Assembly (NCBI GenBank): GCA_023052935.1
Contig: CM041292.1
Coordinates: 92,735,169 to 92,799,168, forward strand
DNA length: 64,000 nucleotides
Reading direction: 5' to 3'
From: Piezodorus guildinii
Taxonomy: Eukaryota; Arthropoda; Insecta; Hemiptera; Pentatomidae
Positions 1 through 11,729 of this stretch are shown one piece after another. The notes below the pieces were generated by a model. That model was not told where the DNA came from. It ran no database searches and worked only from the letters and a program-made list of their open reading frames with translations. Position 1 is the first letter of the stretch; each line of letters begins with the position of its first letter. The position numbers were made by a program, and so were the translations under genes.

Positions 1-84
1 AACGCTGCTGAATTATTTGATGAAATAATAATAATATTAAATAAATAATAATTTACTTATTGATGGAAAAGATGTTCTGTTTTG

Positions 85-145
85 GTTTATTATTTTTAAT
101 AATGAACCTTTGTAAACGACAATTTTTTTTTTTTTTTTTTTTTTT
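85..145 (-). repeat. R2 repeat terminus (fragment)
   Basis: A GGTTTATTATTTTTAATAAT block followed by a short spacer and a run of T. The same block, in either orientation, ends the R2 copies at 24.6, 29.2, 48.1 and 63.3 kb. Only the terminus is present here, so this is a relic. Confidence 0.5.
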
Positions 146-159
146 CATTTTCCTTTTTG

Positions 160-680
160 CCTCTGAGACTGAGTGATAGTTCTAGAACTAGAGAGGTAAG
201 GAGGTAGGAGTTGAAGGAGACAGAGTGAGAGGGAGAGAAGTGCCATTAGAGGAAGCCCAAGGAGTGTTTGTAGGTCAGCCTTACTCAGGGCACGATACTC
301 GTGAAGCCACTGCAATTGAATTATTTATTTCGGTCCCTATAGGTGCTTTCTCATTCAAGGCCTACCCTTGCCTTTTCGGAGGGACAAATTAGCCGAGAGG
401 AACAATGGTTTGCGAAATGTGTTGCCGTTCCCTGGCCCGCGCAATTAGCAGCCGCTTTGCAAACTATTGTGCTCCTCTCCGTCGCTCGAATTAATCATTG
501 ATTTTTCTCTAAATCCTCCTGAGGATTGCCACATCCACGAGGCACGAGGGTTGCCATTGTTTCCGTCAGTTCCCACAGTACGCTTTAATTGGGCCGAGAG
601 CGTGTATTGGGGTGTTAGCTTGCCACGTCTGGAGGCGAACATGTATATCAGTAAGTTGGTGAACCTGCCTTTTTAGAAGC
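160..680. other. GC-richer noncoding island
   Basis: This stretch is clearly richer in G and C than its surroundings. It holds several homeodomain-type cores (AATTAATCATTGATT, GCAATTAGCAGCC, TTTAATTGGGCC). Two overlapping frames of 65 and 69 codons occur on opposite strands, but neither resembles a known domain and each looks like chance. No repeat homology to the rest of the window is visible. I infer a candidate regulatory element. An exon of an unrecognised gene is the alternative. Confidence 0.3.
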
Positions 681-1606
681 TTCAATATGCATCTATTTGG
701 ATATCGCATAGTTGTCCGATGTATTTTCTTATAAAATTATTCGGTTGTATAATAAGGTCTTAGCGATTTTCACATGCGATTTTAATAAAAATTTGAGATT
801 CTTGTAACTTCAAAAATCTCCTTAAGGCTCGTTATGCCATTTTCGGAAGGGGTAAAATTTTTGATTTCGTAACCATGGTAACGTCACCAACATGTTCTCG
901 ACTGGCGCATGCGTTCTGTGTAAACCATTATATTAGAAGGCAGGATGACAATATTAATTTCCTTGAACGTTATTGATACCGGTGTAATATCGGCACAAAA
1001 ATATCGATATTTATAATACTTTTCTTCAGTATTTAATTAAATTAAAATTAGTTGCATATGAATAAGTCAAGACATAGTTGATAAACTATGTCTTAGAACT
1101 TATCTCTTACTGTATATAAAATTAATATAATAAATATCTTAATTCTCTTGACTCTAAAATATCATTACTTTGCGTGTTAACATTTAAACATACGAAGCGA
1201 AATAAAGATGATCTTACTATTTAATATGATACAATATGATATTTAAATCGTAGTATAAATCGAAAAGAATATCTTGATAATATAAGCATATAAATATGCC
1301 ATTTAAAAATTAAATTCATTTTAATAATATAGATTTCAATTAAGCACAAATTATGTTTCATTACTAATTAAAACATATGTTTCTTTTTTACTTGGAAGAA
1401 AAACTTTTATCTTTGTGAAAAAAATATAAAGCTTATTCCTAAATGTCTGAATTTCCTTGATACACATGGTCCATCAAAAAAATGTGCTATGTGTACCACC
1501 AACATACAGACACAGTCTACAGTCACATTCATATTACGATGACATTCTTGATGTTGATATGATGATATATCTCTACAGGGTGATGTTTTACAATTAAATG
1601 AAACAA

Positions 1607-1637
<31 letters not shown>

Positions 1638-2120
1638 ATGCATTCTCAACATAATCTACTTTAACGAAAGTACTCTTCTTTCCAACAAAATTCTAGGCAA
1701 ACCGATAATTAAAAAAAAAGTTACTATGACTGCCTGAGTTGTAATTATTATTATTATTATTTTTTAATTTCTTCCTTTTAGAACAGTTTAAGGATGACCC
1801 GATCTCTTTTTGTCTTACAAGTCAAAATTTCCAGTTCTGAACAGAGCAAACCACTGCTTTCTCATCGCCATACACACTGCAAAGTTTGTTAACCGTCTGT
1901 GGAGTGGATTTTCTATTGGGATTTAGAAAAAATTGTCAAATGATAAAAAATATATTTGTTTTTTATTTTCCATTTTGGGGAAGCAAAATAAAGCTTAAAC
2001 ATAAGGAATCTCGGATGTATGTAAGGTCCAAATGAGGATTGCGGTGAAATGTACCAAAGATAAAATAATTCCGCTCTAACTCCTAAATCAGTCAGAGAAA
2101 CAAAATAGTACCAAAATAGG
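681..2120. other. AT-rich stretch, no gene seen
   Basis: I see no coding frame or recognisable element. A 28-base A-run at 1608-1635 directly follows an AATAAA, which could be an old retrotransposed 3' end, but nothing upstream of it is recognisable. Confidence 0.5.
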
Positions 2121-2124
2121 CAAT

Positions 2125-2445
2125 AATCTATTTCTATCTATATAATCGATATTACAATATGTCCTAATTAGGACATTAATAACAGTGTTCAATTTCTACA
2201 TTCATACAATATACACAAAGCAATTAAATTATAAAATAGTAATACAATAAGGAATTAATAAAACATGCACAGTCTATAAGTCACTCAAAGATATATAAAA
2301 GCTACAAACCAGGGCTAGAACTCCAATATAAATGTTTACAATAGGTCTCGGGGCCACTGCCGTTTCAACATTTAAGTGGGATGGTAATGGTGTGTGGAGC
2401 AGGATAGGGATTGAGCAATAGGATCCAGTTAGTTTGCTGAAATCA
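2125..2445 (-). mobile_element. Jockey-like LINE, family 1, 3' end fragment
   Basis: The minus strand carries the last codons and 3' untranslated region of the same LINE family as the copies at 12.97-13.85 and 15.69-16.55 kb. Shared blocks include the segment complementary to 'ctcggggccactgccgtttc' and the 'tacaatatgtcc...ggacat' tail. Only the extreme 3' end is left, as is usual for LINEs truncated during reverse transcription. The coding part has decayed. Confidence 0.7.
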
Positions 2446-2654
2446 CTTGGATCCTTCAGACTGGAGTTACAGTGGAAGAAATAAGAATGGCAAGTTCAAG
2501 TTTAAGAAATCCATCTCTCATGGATCACTAACTAATGTCTTGCTAGTTCCGAATATATATCCTTATATTTTATACAACATCCTACTACGACCTCTTCTTG
2601 TATCTTTGAAAAGACGTCGTTTTTTAAAAGAACAATTAGCATGATGTCTTGTTT

Positions 2655-2885
2655 TTAATGACTTGGCATGTGGAAGTGCTATGAGGGCTGGGGAGCCGCG
2701 ATAGGGATCGACCGAGACACGGCGGCTACAGCTGTACTCTCACGGGGTGCCTTGATTACCCTCGCTAATTAGGAACGCTGACTGGACAAGACAATGGACT
2801 CCTCTCCACCATGTCCGTCCTCTTGGTCGTTGGCTCTCGCCGTCTTTTTGTATTTTGTAATTGTCTGCCTAATTACAGCTCCTTC
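2655..2885. other. GC-richer noncoding island
   Basis: Between AT-rich flanks lies a stretch with CGCTAATTAGG and CCTAATTACAG homeodomain-type sites and several CG-containing blocks. No frame of useful length and no repeat partner in the window. A candidate regulatory element by inference only. Confidence 0.28.
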
Positions 2886-3537
2886 TATGTCACAAAAGCT
2901 GATGTGCTACAGATTGCTCTTAAATTGAGGTATTTCTTTAGAACACGTAAAATGGTTAAACGAATTTATTAAGTTATCATTTTATGTTGTTTTTTGTTTT
3001 TGTACAGTTTGTTTCTCCTATCACTACAGACTCTCAGTACCAGTGTACAGTTGATATAAAAGCACTTAAATCTCATGTGTTACTAGGCGTTCTCCTACAT
3101 TTATTTTGACATTGCTGAATCAATAAACTGTTTCTGTATTTATTATTAAAAAAAATAGTATAGCATTATGATACATACATATTACAAAGCACTTACAACT
3201 ATTTATATTGTACGAAATCAGGTATGTCAACAGAAAAAGATAAGATAAAAAACAAGTTAAAACATAATCAAGTTAAAAACATTATATACTAGTCAAGTAA
3301 GAAAATAAAATCTTGTGTGTGCAGAATAAATTATGGTACATTTATTTCGACTATAGTTTGGCACGTTATGGATCGGTTTAAGGAGCAAATAGTAGTGTGT
3401 CTAACTGAGCCGTTATTGTCTCTGGAAGCTCTTTACGTGATCTTATATTTTTCCATCCTGATGATAATTGGAAGCACATGCCTTCTTTTTTAAGACAAGC
3501 ATATGCCTTTTGGCTGTGGGTGTATGACTTTGATTGT

Positions 3538-3980
3538 GTAACGTTTATTTCACCCTCAATTTAAGAGAATCTATTACTGTCGGTGTTGCCCGGATAAAAA
3601 ATTTGACGGCAGTTCCAGAGATTTAGAGACGCATTATTTTTTAAATATAAAATTTGTCACTAGAACCTACTTTTCAAATAAAAAAAGTCACATTTTGCTA
3701 CGGTTGTTAAGTTTTGGAGCTTTAATGATCCTAAAAAATCTTTTTTGTTTTTCTTTGCATTGAAAATTTGAAGATACTTCCGTATGTAATATTTGTCGCT
3801 AGGTTATACTATTAAGAAGGTATTTCTGTTGTTTCACCATCAATTTCTGTTGTTGCTCGAATAGAAATTTGGATGACAGTCCCCAAGTGATAAATTTCTT
3901 GGAAAAATATTTTTATTATTTAACATTTATCGCTAGGACCTATCCTTTAGGAGCTTTATTGGTTTCAATGAAAAAAGTTA
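3538..3980 (+). repeat. R4: two diverged tandem units
   Basis: Two units about 290 bases apart share, in the same order, a TTTCACC..CAATTT start, a TTGCycGgATA-like block, a 'gacagt' block and 'TTGTCACTAGAACCTACTTTT' against 'TATCGCTAGGACCTATCCTTT'. The units are strongly diverged. No coding frame. Confidence 0.45.
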
Positions 3981-3999
3981 TCAATGTACTAGTATCTAA

Positions 4000-4245
4000 A
4001 TGAACATAGAATAGAACAGAATAGGAAACAATTTTTATTTTTAGGGTCCCTTAAGGACAACAAATATGTACAATTAAGATATAGAATGTATCTGGCCTAA
4101 AGACCAAATGATCGTGATTAATTATTAACAATAATATAAAAGTTATAAAATAAAAGAATAAATATATCTATTCAATAAAACAAAAACAAAACAAAAATAA
4201 ACTTCTTCAGAAACATACATTTGTTGAACAAAATTAAATTTAAAA
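4000..4245. other. A-rich stretch
   Basis: Low-complexity A-rich sequence with several AATAAA and AACAAAA runs. Possibly a decayed LINE 3' end, but no family could be assigned. Confidence 0.3.
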
Positions 4246-4246
4246 C

Positions 4247-4557
4247 TCTGGTGCGCGCAACACACGACTTTTACTTACCTCCATTATTTATATCAATTCA
4301 AGAATTTTTAAAACAAATTTAGAAACAAAAATAAGTTGTTAAAAAATTATATACATTGGATTTTAAAAGAAACATGTGTTTTATTAAATAATCTACTATA
4401 TTATTATCTACGACAATCAGTTTGTTTTATCGGATTTTCATCAATATCCGTTAGCTTTTACAATAGTATGTATAAGATAATAGGTTTTCCAAAATCGTTA
4501 GCATTCCAACGGTATATTATACGTGTATATTACTGTTCTTAAGTTCAAAAAAAAAAA
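4247..4557 (+). repeat. R1 dispersed repeat, left part (copy C)
   Basis: It starts with TCTGGTGCGCGCAACACACG followed by ACTTTTACTTACC. It then matches the full-length copy at 14.47 kb block by block (AAACATGTGTTTTATTAAAT, CAATCAGTTTGTTTTATCGG, CCAACGGTATATTA). It stops in an A-run at 4548-4568. Noncoding. The right part of an R1 copy in the same orientation lies at 6712-7166. Confidence 0.75.
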
Positions 4558-4954
4558 AAAAAAAAAAATGTGGATATAAGGAGGGTGTTAATGGTTTGGC
4601 AAAGGTATGACCCTAGGAAATATTGTCTGCGAATGGGGGAAAGAGTCACTAGACATATATTTAAAAATATTTTTTTTTTAGTAAATTATTATTTTCTTTC
4701 TTTACCATTTATAACTTATCCATTCGCTCGTTCTTCCATAAGCTCAATTTCTTCATGACTTGGAAAGCAGTAATTTATATATAGACAGATTTATTGTTTT
4801 TCAAGTCAGGTAAAAATAGTAAAGCTTAAATATTTTAGTTTTCCTTTGCTATGATTTGACTTTTATTAAACTAAATTAAGAGTTTGCGAGATAGCTTACT
4901 GAGGTAGCAATGTTTTCTGCATTCGCTCGTCCATCTCAGGTTTACGTAGCGAAT

Positions 4955-5325
4955 CTTCTAGTTGTTGCTTAAGCAATCATATCCTAATTGCAGTATTACA
5001 TCTCTCGGCACTAAGACCATTGACAGTGATCGGATACGCTTCAACAAAGGTGGAACGCCTACCCGACCGGTTTGAATGAGCCTAATGTAATGTCGCTGGA
5101 GAGGCTCCATCAAAGGCAGAGCGGGTGATGGATGCTGGATGGGCCGGCCAATGTCCATCTTGATGATTTATGATGAGCCTCGCCTCTCACACTCGCTGGG
5201 GTCAATCTCTGCTCGCTCCTTCATCAACTCCTCAGGTCCCGATGGAACGTGATTTCGTCGTGACCTTTTCACGTATGGTTTTGTTTCAGACCCGATCCTT
5301 GTTTGCCCGCTTCTTCCTCCTGATA
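4955..5325. other. GC-richer noncoding island
   Basis: A richer stretch with GGGCCGGCC, CCTACCCGACCGG and ATTGACAGTGATCGG blocks. A 66-codon minus-strand frame crosses it but shows no recognisable domain. No repeat partner in the window. Candidate regulatory element or unrecognised exon. Confidence 0.25.
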
Positions 5326-5339
5326 TCCTATATAAACAA

Positions 5340-5600
5340 TACTCTGCTTTATTATTATTTAACTATAGTGATTTACAACTGTATTAAACAAATACAATAA
5401 GTTAATGTGTAGTAAGAATACAAGTTGTGAAAATGTGTTATGTAAGAACAAGAAAGGTAGCTCGTCATTAGCTTTTTTAAGGGAGTCCCGAGACCAACTT
5501 TTCAAATGTCTCAGAGGATTGTCAGGATTATTCAAGGAAAATGGGTTACAGACAAGTGGGCTTTTCTTGGCAGGAAGTTTAGAATGGAAAGAGGTATATC
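5340..5600 (-). mobile_element. Jockey-like LINE, family 2 related, 3' end
   Basis: On the minus strand the end of the LINE reading frame and 3' region are recognisable by comparison with 9.4, 41.3 and 57.2 kb. The block 'gagaccaacttttcaaatgt' and the following 'ctcagaggattgtc' align with the family 2 'ctcgaggccatcttcttttc' region. Strongly diverged. Confidence 0.5.
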
Positions 5601-6711
5601 TTTTTCAGGCTAGGTCTGCTACAAATAGGATGGCAAGCTCATGAAGGAATTAGATAGTTAAGTAGAGTCCCAAAGCTCGAGTGAGGTAAATGAGTTTTTT
5701 ATAGTAGACTGGAAGTTTTAAACGTTTGTCGCGTAAGTGTAGTAGTAATAGTTATCTTCGAGCAGTTTCTCTTCATTTCAATCTTGTGTGAGGATAAAAA
5801 TACTGATAAATAGTTGTTGTTGTTTTTTCAATGAACCTCAGTAATTGATGAAGAATAAGATGAACTCCTTTTAATAGGTTACACGGTTCCAAACATTCAA
5901 ATATGAAATTTAAAGTTTTCTGAGGGTCTGTTTGAAACTTTTTTAGATTCACTACCAACATCCAACATCACAATTATACATGCATTAGATGTTAACAATA
6001 GTCAGTTTTAAATAAAAAAATTAAACGGCTATTTAATGCACCTGTATAATGATAGAGAAATTGTGATCAGGGTTCCGAAATAAATTTAAAAAAAAAAGAA
6101 AGTTCTTTGTTCTAGAAAGGGGTCTAATGGTGCAAAATAGATGAAAGACATTTATTTCAAATAAATTCCTTTTTATCATTAACTATCATAACAAGAAATC
6201 ATCAGCATATAGATTTTATGCGATCCGAATTCCGGCGTCAGAGATGCTCACTCGTAAAGCTTTCATTGTTAGAATGTTTTTCTATTTTATTTACGTTTAA
6301 ATTGAATATAATTTAATCACTTGATATATTTTAATATTATTCTGTGTTATTGAAGAAAACAGAAATAATTCAAATAAGAGCGTTGTGTTTTCCAAAAAAA
6401 TGAACTATTTATATATTATTTGATTGTTTCATCGACATTCCCATTAGTTTCTATTCAATCTAATTGCCTTGAAAAATCAGATTAGGGATAGAAAAAAGAA
6501 GTAGGAGTGCACTTCATAGGTAATTAAAAAAAGTAATGTTTTTACGAATATTCTATAAAATATCATATATTTAACATCATTATATATTGGTGTACAATAT
6601 ATTCAAACACAATTTAGCAAGTGTGAACCGAATTCAAAGAAAAAAATAACACCTCATTTTTCTTAGAGAATAATAAGTTTCAAATGATCATCTAGTAAAA
6701 AAGATGAAAAA
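5601..6711. other. AT-rich stretch, no gene seen
   Basis: No domain-bearing frame and no repeat assigned. A 62-codon minus-strand frame at 5773-5961 looks like chance. Confidence 0.45.
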
Positions 6712-7166
6712 ATTTCATCGGCGGTAACAAGATAATATGATTATTTTTATTGAATCAACAAAATTAAAGGCACTTTAGAGGATTATATCGGCATTTAAGC
6801 CCTGTCACACTATTTTAATCAGAATGAAACCTAGATATAGCGAGTTTAATCAAAATCGTCGGAACCGTTTTTGAGAAAATCGAAAAAAGGTGCAAAATAC
6901 ATGGTATAAAGTGGCTCTTCTGGTAAGCTTATTTCGATGAAAAAGGTTTTGTAATGTCTCGGGCCTTTAACTGTCTTAAATATGAAATTTCAGTTTCATA
7001 GGACTATTCGTTTCCGTCCGGGAGTTACCACACACATACACAGACCATTTTGCGGGACTTGGTTAGCTGGACTCAGGGGACCTTAAACGTGTATATCCGT
7101 TGAAAACTGGATATTTTGACGATCGCAATATTTTCTCTTACTATATATAGTAAGTGAAAGTAAAAG
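6712..7166 (+). repeat. R1 dispersed repeat, right part (copy A)
   Basis: It runs from the 'tcggcggtaacaagataat' block through the R1 interior (GGCATTTAAGCCCTGTCA, ATCAGAATGAAACCTA, AAAGTGGCTCTTCTGG) to the right end. That end is the 18-base palindrome CTTACTATATATAGTAAG followed by TGAAAGTAAAAG. It has the same orientation as the left part at 4247-4557, so the two may be halves of one interrupted copy. Confidence 0.8.
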
Positions 7167-7169
7167 AAG

Positions 7170-8545
7170 AATCGAATGTGCAGAATTACCAAATATGATG
7201 ATCTAAATAAATTTGTAGCAACATATGGTTAATATTACTATTTAACACTTAAAATTAATTTATCAACATTGCTGTCGTAATGGCCTCAGCAATAACTTTT
7301 GGACTATAATTCCAAAAAAGTTGTTAACACTAAACTTGTGTGTAATTTGTAAGGGTTTGGAGGTGTAGTAAGCAAAATGTAAAGAGAGGTAAGTGAGAGA
7401 AAAATGTTAGGTATAATAGAAGATAAGTAATAATTATAGGAATCAATAGGCACCTTTACATACCCTAATAGTTTATAGCAAACTATTGGACAAAGATTGA
7501 TACATTAGAATAGTAATTAAATTGAAAATCTATATATCTATATTTATAACAGGTAATAGATATTATAAAATGATCGTTGAAAAGGTTTGACAAATGTTTT
7601 TCAATTTCGAATCTATTTTCCCTTTCGCGGTTGTTTTCACGAAACCATTCTCTAGTTCTAGTTTAAAAGACCCTAGCTCCATGTAACGGAATTGCGGTGG
7701 AATTCAGCGCTGTCAATATATCGAGTTTGAGAGCGGATGGTCCTAAGATTGGTAAATATATGAAACCGCTATTCCAACTCGACGATGGAATTCAATCGTA
7801 ATAACACTGCTTCTTGTATTGTATTCCTTTACTGAGCTAGCAGCGAGATTTCATTCATATTTTCCAGAACCCGCACTTTAACGTGTACGGGCTATTTTCC
7901 AATATTTTTAAGATACTTTCAAAAATTTCAACTGTTTTGAATTCGTAAAATCCAGAACAAGAAAATAAACACTTTTCTTTAGAAAGAAACTATAAAAAAT
8001 CGTAACAGAATGACAAATCCTTATAAATTATAATGTAGTACGAAAACGTAAAATTCCGTCAATGATAAAATGAGAATTGTCGGCTTGATATGCATTTCAC
8101 CACGTTCACAAAATTGTGTTTCATTTCATATTTTTAAAATTCTAATTATATTTCAGTACTGCACGAATACTTGATTAAGTTAGTACGGATTCTTATGTTG
8201 ATTTATTCCGTCACAACGTTGTATTTGTTTAATTGCATAATTTGTACAATTTAAATATGTGAGAAGATGACTTTAAAAATTATTAGAAGTGCCTGTCATT
8301 AAATTTAGTAGAAACTTCTCATCTTCACCTTAACGCTAATGTAATGCCCTTTTTGGGTTCGAACTTATGAGACAAAACTAACCTTTCTACATCTTTTGGT
8401 TTACTGAAATATTTTCATACAATACCTCCACTATAATAAGTGCCAATTAGATGAAAAAGGTGTCCGTTTATCAGAAAAACGGTTCTAGAAGAGAGGAATT
8501 TTTTTTTTATTAAAAGATAATTATGTATGTAAGTTAATTAATAAA
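7170..8545. other. AT-rich stretch, no gene seen
   Basis: I see no frame above 60 codons and no assigned repeat. The part at about 7660-7860 is less AT-rich and unexplained. Confidence 0.4.
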
Positions 8546-8546
8546 A

Positions 8547-8832
8547 TAGGACTGCCGATGGATTTATAGCAAGCACTCAAGTCTACAATGCAAAAGGTCG
8601 TGAGTACAAATTCCATTCCCGGGAGGACTTTTTCAAGCATATAATTTAATAGGGATTTACTCTCAGCCTCTCTCCACAGTATGTGAGGCCCGTCAGTCAA
8701 CCGGTGGCTTACTCGTAAAAATAGGTTTAGGCAGCACCGACCATACTCTCTCGAGTATATTTTCCTAATAGATCACACCACATGGCCCAAGGCCTACCCG
8801 GCCCATCGTGCCAAATGAAAAAAAAAGATTTT
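8547..8832 (+). mobile_element. tRNA-derived SINE, family A
   Basis: A degenerate tRNA-like head (GCAAGCACTCAAG, then GTCGTGAGTACAAATTCC as a B-box-like element) is followed by a body that matches the reverse complement of 30497-30783. Shared blocks include 'tgaggcccgtcagtcaaccg', the 'ggtggcttactcgt' block and a 'gcccaaggcctacccggccc'-type end before an A-run. SINEs of this type are copied from an internal RNA polymerase III promoter by LINE machinery. This copy is old. Confidence 0.7.
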
Positions 8833-8954
8833 ATTAGTTTCATTTAAAGATAATATAAGCAAATGAACTCACAAGGGGACAAACCTATAAAGAAAGTAAG
8901 ACACCACATCTAGGATACACACACAATAAAGAAAGAAATAATTAAAATATTAAT

Positions 8955-9275
8955 TAAATCATGTGAGGTCACCTGTGATGTAGTGAATACCATAACAGCA
9001 TTCTATTCACAAGGTCGCAGGTTCAAACCTGGCAGTAGCTCTAGGATTTTCTGATGGCAGTAAATATTGTCCTTTGGAGGGGCCGTAAAAAGGTGGTCAC
9101 GAGTCTGTGCGAGGTCAGGCACTCGTTTAAGATCCCCATCCTAATTAAACCTGGATAGGCAAAATTTAGGACTCCCAAGTAACATCGTCCTATTAGCCAC
9201 AGCAACATAAAATGAGGTAGAATGAATAAACAAATCAAATAATTAATTAATTGAAAATGATTAGCAAACGTGTGC
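8955..9275 (+). mobile_element. tRNA-derived SINE, family C
   Basis: The head carries an A-box-like TGATGTAGTGA and a good B box, AGGTTCAAACCTGG. The body ends with GGCAAAATTTAGGACTCCCA, then a TTAGCCACAGCAACATAAAA block and a simple AATAAACAAATC tail. The same end is found at 42.9, 45.5, 46.6 and 53.9 kb. A 78-codon minus-strand frame inside it is a chance frame. Confidence 0.75.
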
Positions 9276-9395
9276 ACAGAAGAATAAAATATTCATATGA
9301 AAGTAAACCAAAAATTATAATTCTTCAGTTGTTGTTTGTATTCCTTTTGAACGTAACTATGTACAGGTATGTCGCATTACATTACATTCTTCTTT

Positions 9396-9780
9396 CTTTT
9401 TTTTTTCTGTAAATTATTTATTGATATTTACAACTGTATTATACAACACAGCTAGTAAACAGGCTAACAGAAAATAGACATGAAGAGAAGCTACTCACCA
9501 GCAGCACTTTAAAAATATTCTAAACTAGAAGGTCTCGAGGCCATCTTCTTTTCAGACGTCTCGGAGGATGATAAAGTATTGAAAAGGAAGAAAGGATTAT
9601 AAATAATGGGTTAGAGTGGGAATTTAGTTTGTAATGGAAGGAGAGGTATTTAGTTCCGGCCAAATCAGTAACATAAGGAAAATTATGGTCATTATGGATG
9701 AGTTTGTTCGTAACAAAGGAGGGAGCATTGCTTCTTTCTGTTAAAATAGTTTGAGATTCTTGTTTTCTTTTAAAGATATA
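9396..9780 (-). mobile_element. Jockey-like LINE, family 2, 3' end
   Basis: A T-run at about 9396-9406 is the poly(A) tail of a minus-strand element. The adjoining sequence is the reverse complement of the family 2 copy at 40.7-41.45 kb, including 'ctcgaggccatcttcttttc' and the 'agacgtctcggaggatg' block that encodes the C-terminal RRLKR region. 5' truncated, coding frame broken. Confidence 0.75.
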
Positions 9781-10235
9781 AGGGAGTGGTTTGATTTCCT
9801 TTAAAAATAAAGCTTAATAGCTAGAAAATATAGTGTTTCCAAAATATTATTGTAACTTCAAAATTAATTTCAAACAGTTAATTGACCTATAAGCCAGGAG
9901 AATTAATATTTACTAATTATGCTACTAAGTTGGTCTTGTTTACGCCACGTGATTAAACTTATAGAAATCTGTGAATTGTAACGTGACCTAGCCCGGAATG
10001 CTAACATTGTAAACTTTGCTAAGTTGGCTAGCATCTTCATCCAACGTTTGAATAAGTTTATGTAAATTACTATCCTATCCTGGTATTACCTTCGATGTTG
10101 ATCCTGCCTCTGAAAGTTTGTTCGCTGTTTTTGTTATCGATCAAGCTGTATTGGAGAATTCGCATCTTTTTAAGTATTCTTTTAGTGCTCTTATTTATTA
10201 TTATTATTTTTTTAGTACGAAGTCTAATGTAAATT
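9781..10235. other. AT-rich stretch, no gene seen
   Basis: Nothing assigned. No frame above 60 codons. Confidence 0.4.
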
Positions 10236-10239
10236 ATTT

Positions 10240-10555
10240 TTCATAGGCTATCGGATAAGACTATGAGAGATTTGGTCTTCATGCACGCGCTGTTGATAGT
10301 GAGAACACAGACCAGAGATATAGTTCAGAGACTCGAAACGGGTGGCTGTTTGATCTTTCTGATCTGGGTAACAAGAAAACAAACTTTTTCCCCTGACTGA
10401 CCATGAACAGGACCTTCTGTTGAATATTGTGAATCAAAATACACTAAATTCTTGAATGTGGAATGAGATTAGCACAGCTTTGCCCGTCCAATGTGAGCAG
10501 CCTCCATTAAGTTGACGGTGCCCAGGAGGCATTTATCCTAGTACTTGTGCTTAGT
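10240..10555 (+). pseudogene. Tc1/mariner-like transposase N-terminus, decayed
   Basis: Read across frames, the plus strand gives a segment like LSDKTMRDLVFMHA followed by DIVQRLETGGCL. After a shift it gives LTDHEQDLLLNIVNQN, then NEISTAL and GGIY. This order resembles the paired helix-turn-helix, DNA-binding N-terminus of Tc1/IS630-type transposases, where a 'T..EQD..LVN.V..NP..T' segment leads into a second HTH. Several frameshifts and a stop break it. No catalytic DDE part and no terminal inverted repeats were found. The assignment is by eye from family knowledge, and another HTH transposase is possible. Confidence 0.4.
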
Positions 10556-10559
10556 TTTT

Positions 10560-11088
10560 ATTTTTAGCTTACATTAAAATTTTTATTTAAACAATTAATT
10601 TTTAGTATTAGCTCATTTGTCCACACACATCCTTATATGTTATATGTAGTACTTAAATTAACAATTATATAGATTATGATATAAACCTTCTTAATTATTA
10701 AACATAATATTTTAGAAAATGAAATCTATTTTCATAAAATTACATTATATTCATTCATAAAGTGTGACGATATTTATTATTATTTATTTTAATCCAATAA
10801 GCAATTTTCATCTTATACAAATCAGGATCAAATTAAGTCAAGTATCTAAGATCAAACATAAATATTCTACACGATTGTACAAAGAATTTATTTTATCAAT
10901 AAACGATTAAAAGCTTAAGCGTTAGTTTAATAACATACAAAGTTAAAATGACAACAGGCGATTTAACATAGAACGCTTTTTTAAAAATCGTTTAGCCTAT
11001 TTAAAGAGTATATAACTGGAAAATGTGTGATAAGTCTAGAGGAAAAACTATACATCATACTAAACAGAAATTTTATATTTAAGACAAT
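10560..11088. other. AT-rich stretch, no gene seen
   Basis: Very AT-rich. No frame and no assigned repeat. Confidence 0.45.
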
Positions 11089-11089
11089 T

Positions 11090-11729
11090 ATACGCCGGAG
11101 ATGATACAGCAAGTTTTTAATCAAAATCACCTAACCAGAAGACCCACTTTACACAAAGCATTTTGGATCTTTTTACCATTTTCTCAAAAACAGCTCCACC
11201 GATTTTGATTAAACTCGCGACATAGATGTAAAATTCAATGGGCTTTAATATGATGTAGGTTTTATTCTGATTAAAAAGGTGTGATAGGGCTTAAATACCG
11301 ATATTTTTAAATTTTCTGTCTCTGAACTACCTTTAATTTTGTACGTTCCAAAAGATTGACCATATAATATTAATGACACTGATGAAGGACGGCTAAATAT
11401 ACAATTTGGACGAATTTGATGACCAACAAAAGGATAAAAGTAATATAGAAATATAATATATCGTTGGAGGCGGAAGGATTTTAGACAAAATATTATCTGA
11501 TACAAAAAGTAATATAAAGTGACGAATAGGGAATAAACTTATTTCTGATTAACAATTTAATTAAGTTACATTACTTAATCTAAATCATATCTTTCTAATG
11601 GAAATTACATCAGGTTTTATTAAAATCAACTTAAAATATTATTTATATTAAAGTATAGTTGATAGTTTTTAAATTAATTTAGTTTTTAACAGTCGTGGTA
11701 AGTGAAAGTCGTGTGTTGCCAGCACCAGA
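11090..11729 (-). repeat. R1 dispersed repeat (copy D)
   Basis: This is the reverse complement of R1. It begins inside the repeat at the block complementary to CATCTCGGGC and runs through 'gattttgattaaactcgcga', 'gttttattctgattaaaaag' and 'gtgatagggcttaaataccg'. It ends exactly at the left terminus, seen here as GTAAGTGAAAGTCGTGTGTT followed by GCCAGCACCAGA. The right end is missing. Confidence 0.75.

Noticed and set aside
445..676. Two antisense reading frames of 65 and 69 codons
   Set aside because: No known domain, both strands open at once, length expected by chance in a richer block.
10325..10350. GACTCGAAACGGG as another hammerhead core
   Set aside because: No CTGATGA-like core or stem II upstream. 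It lies in the transposase relic.
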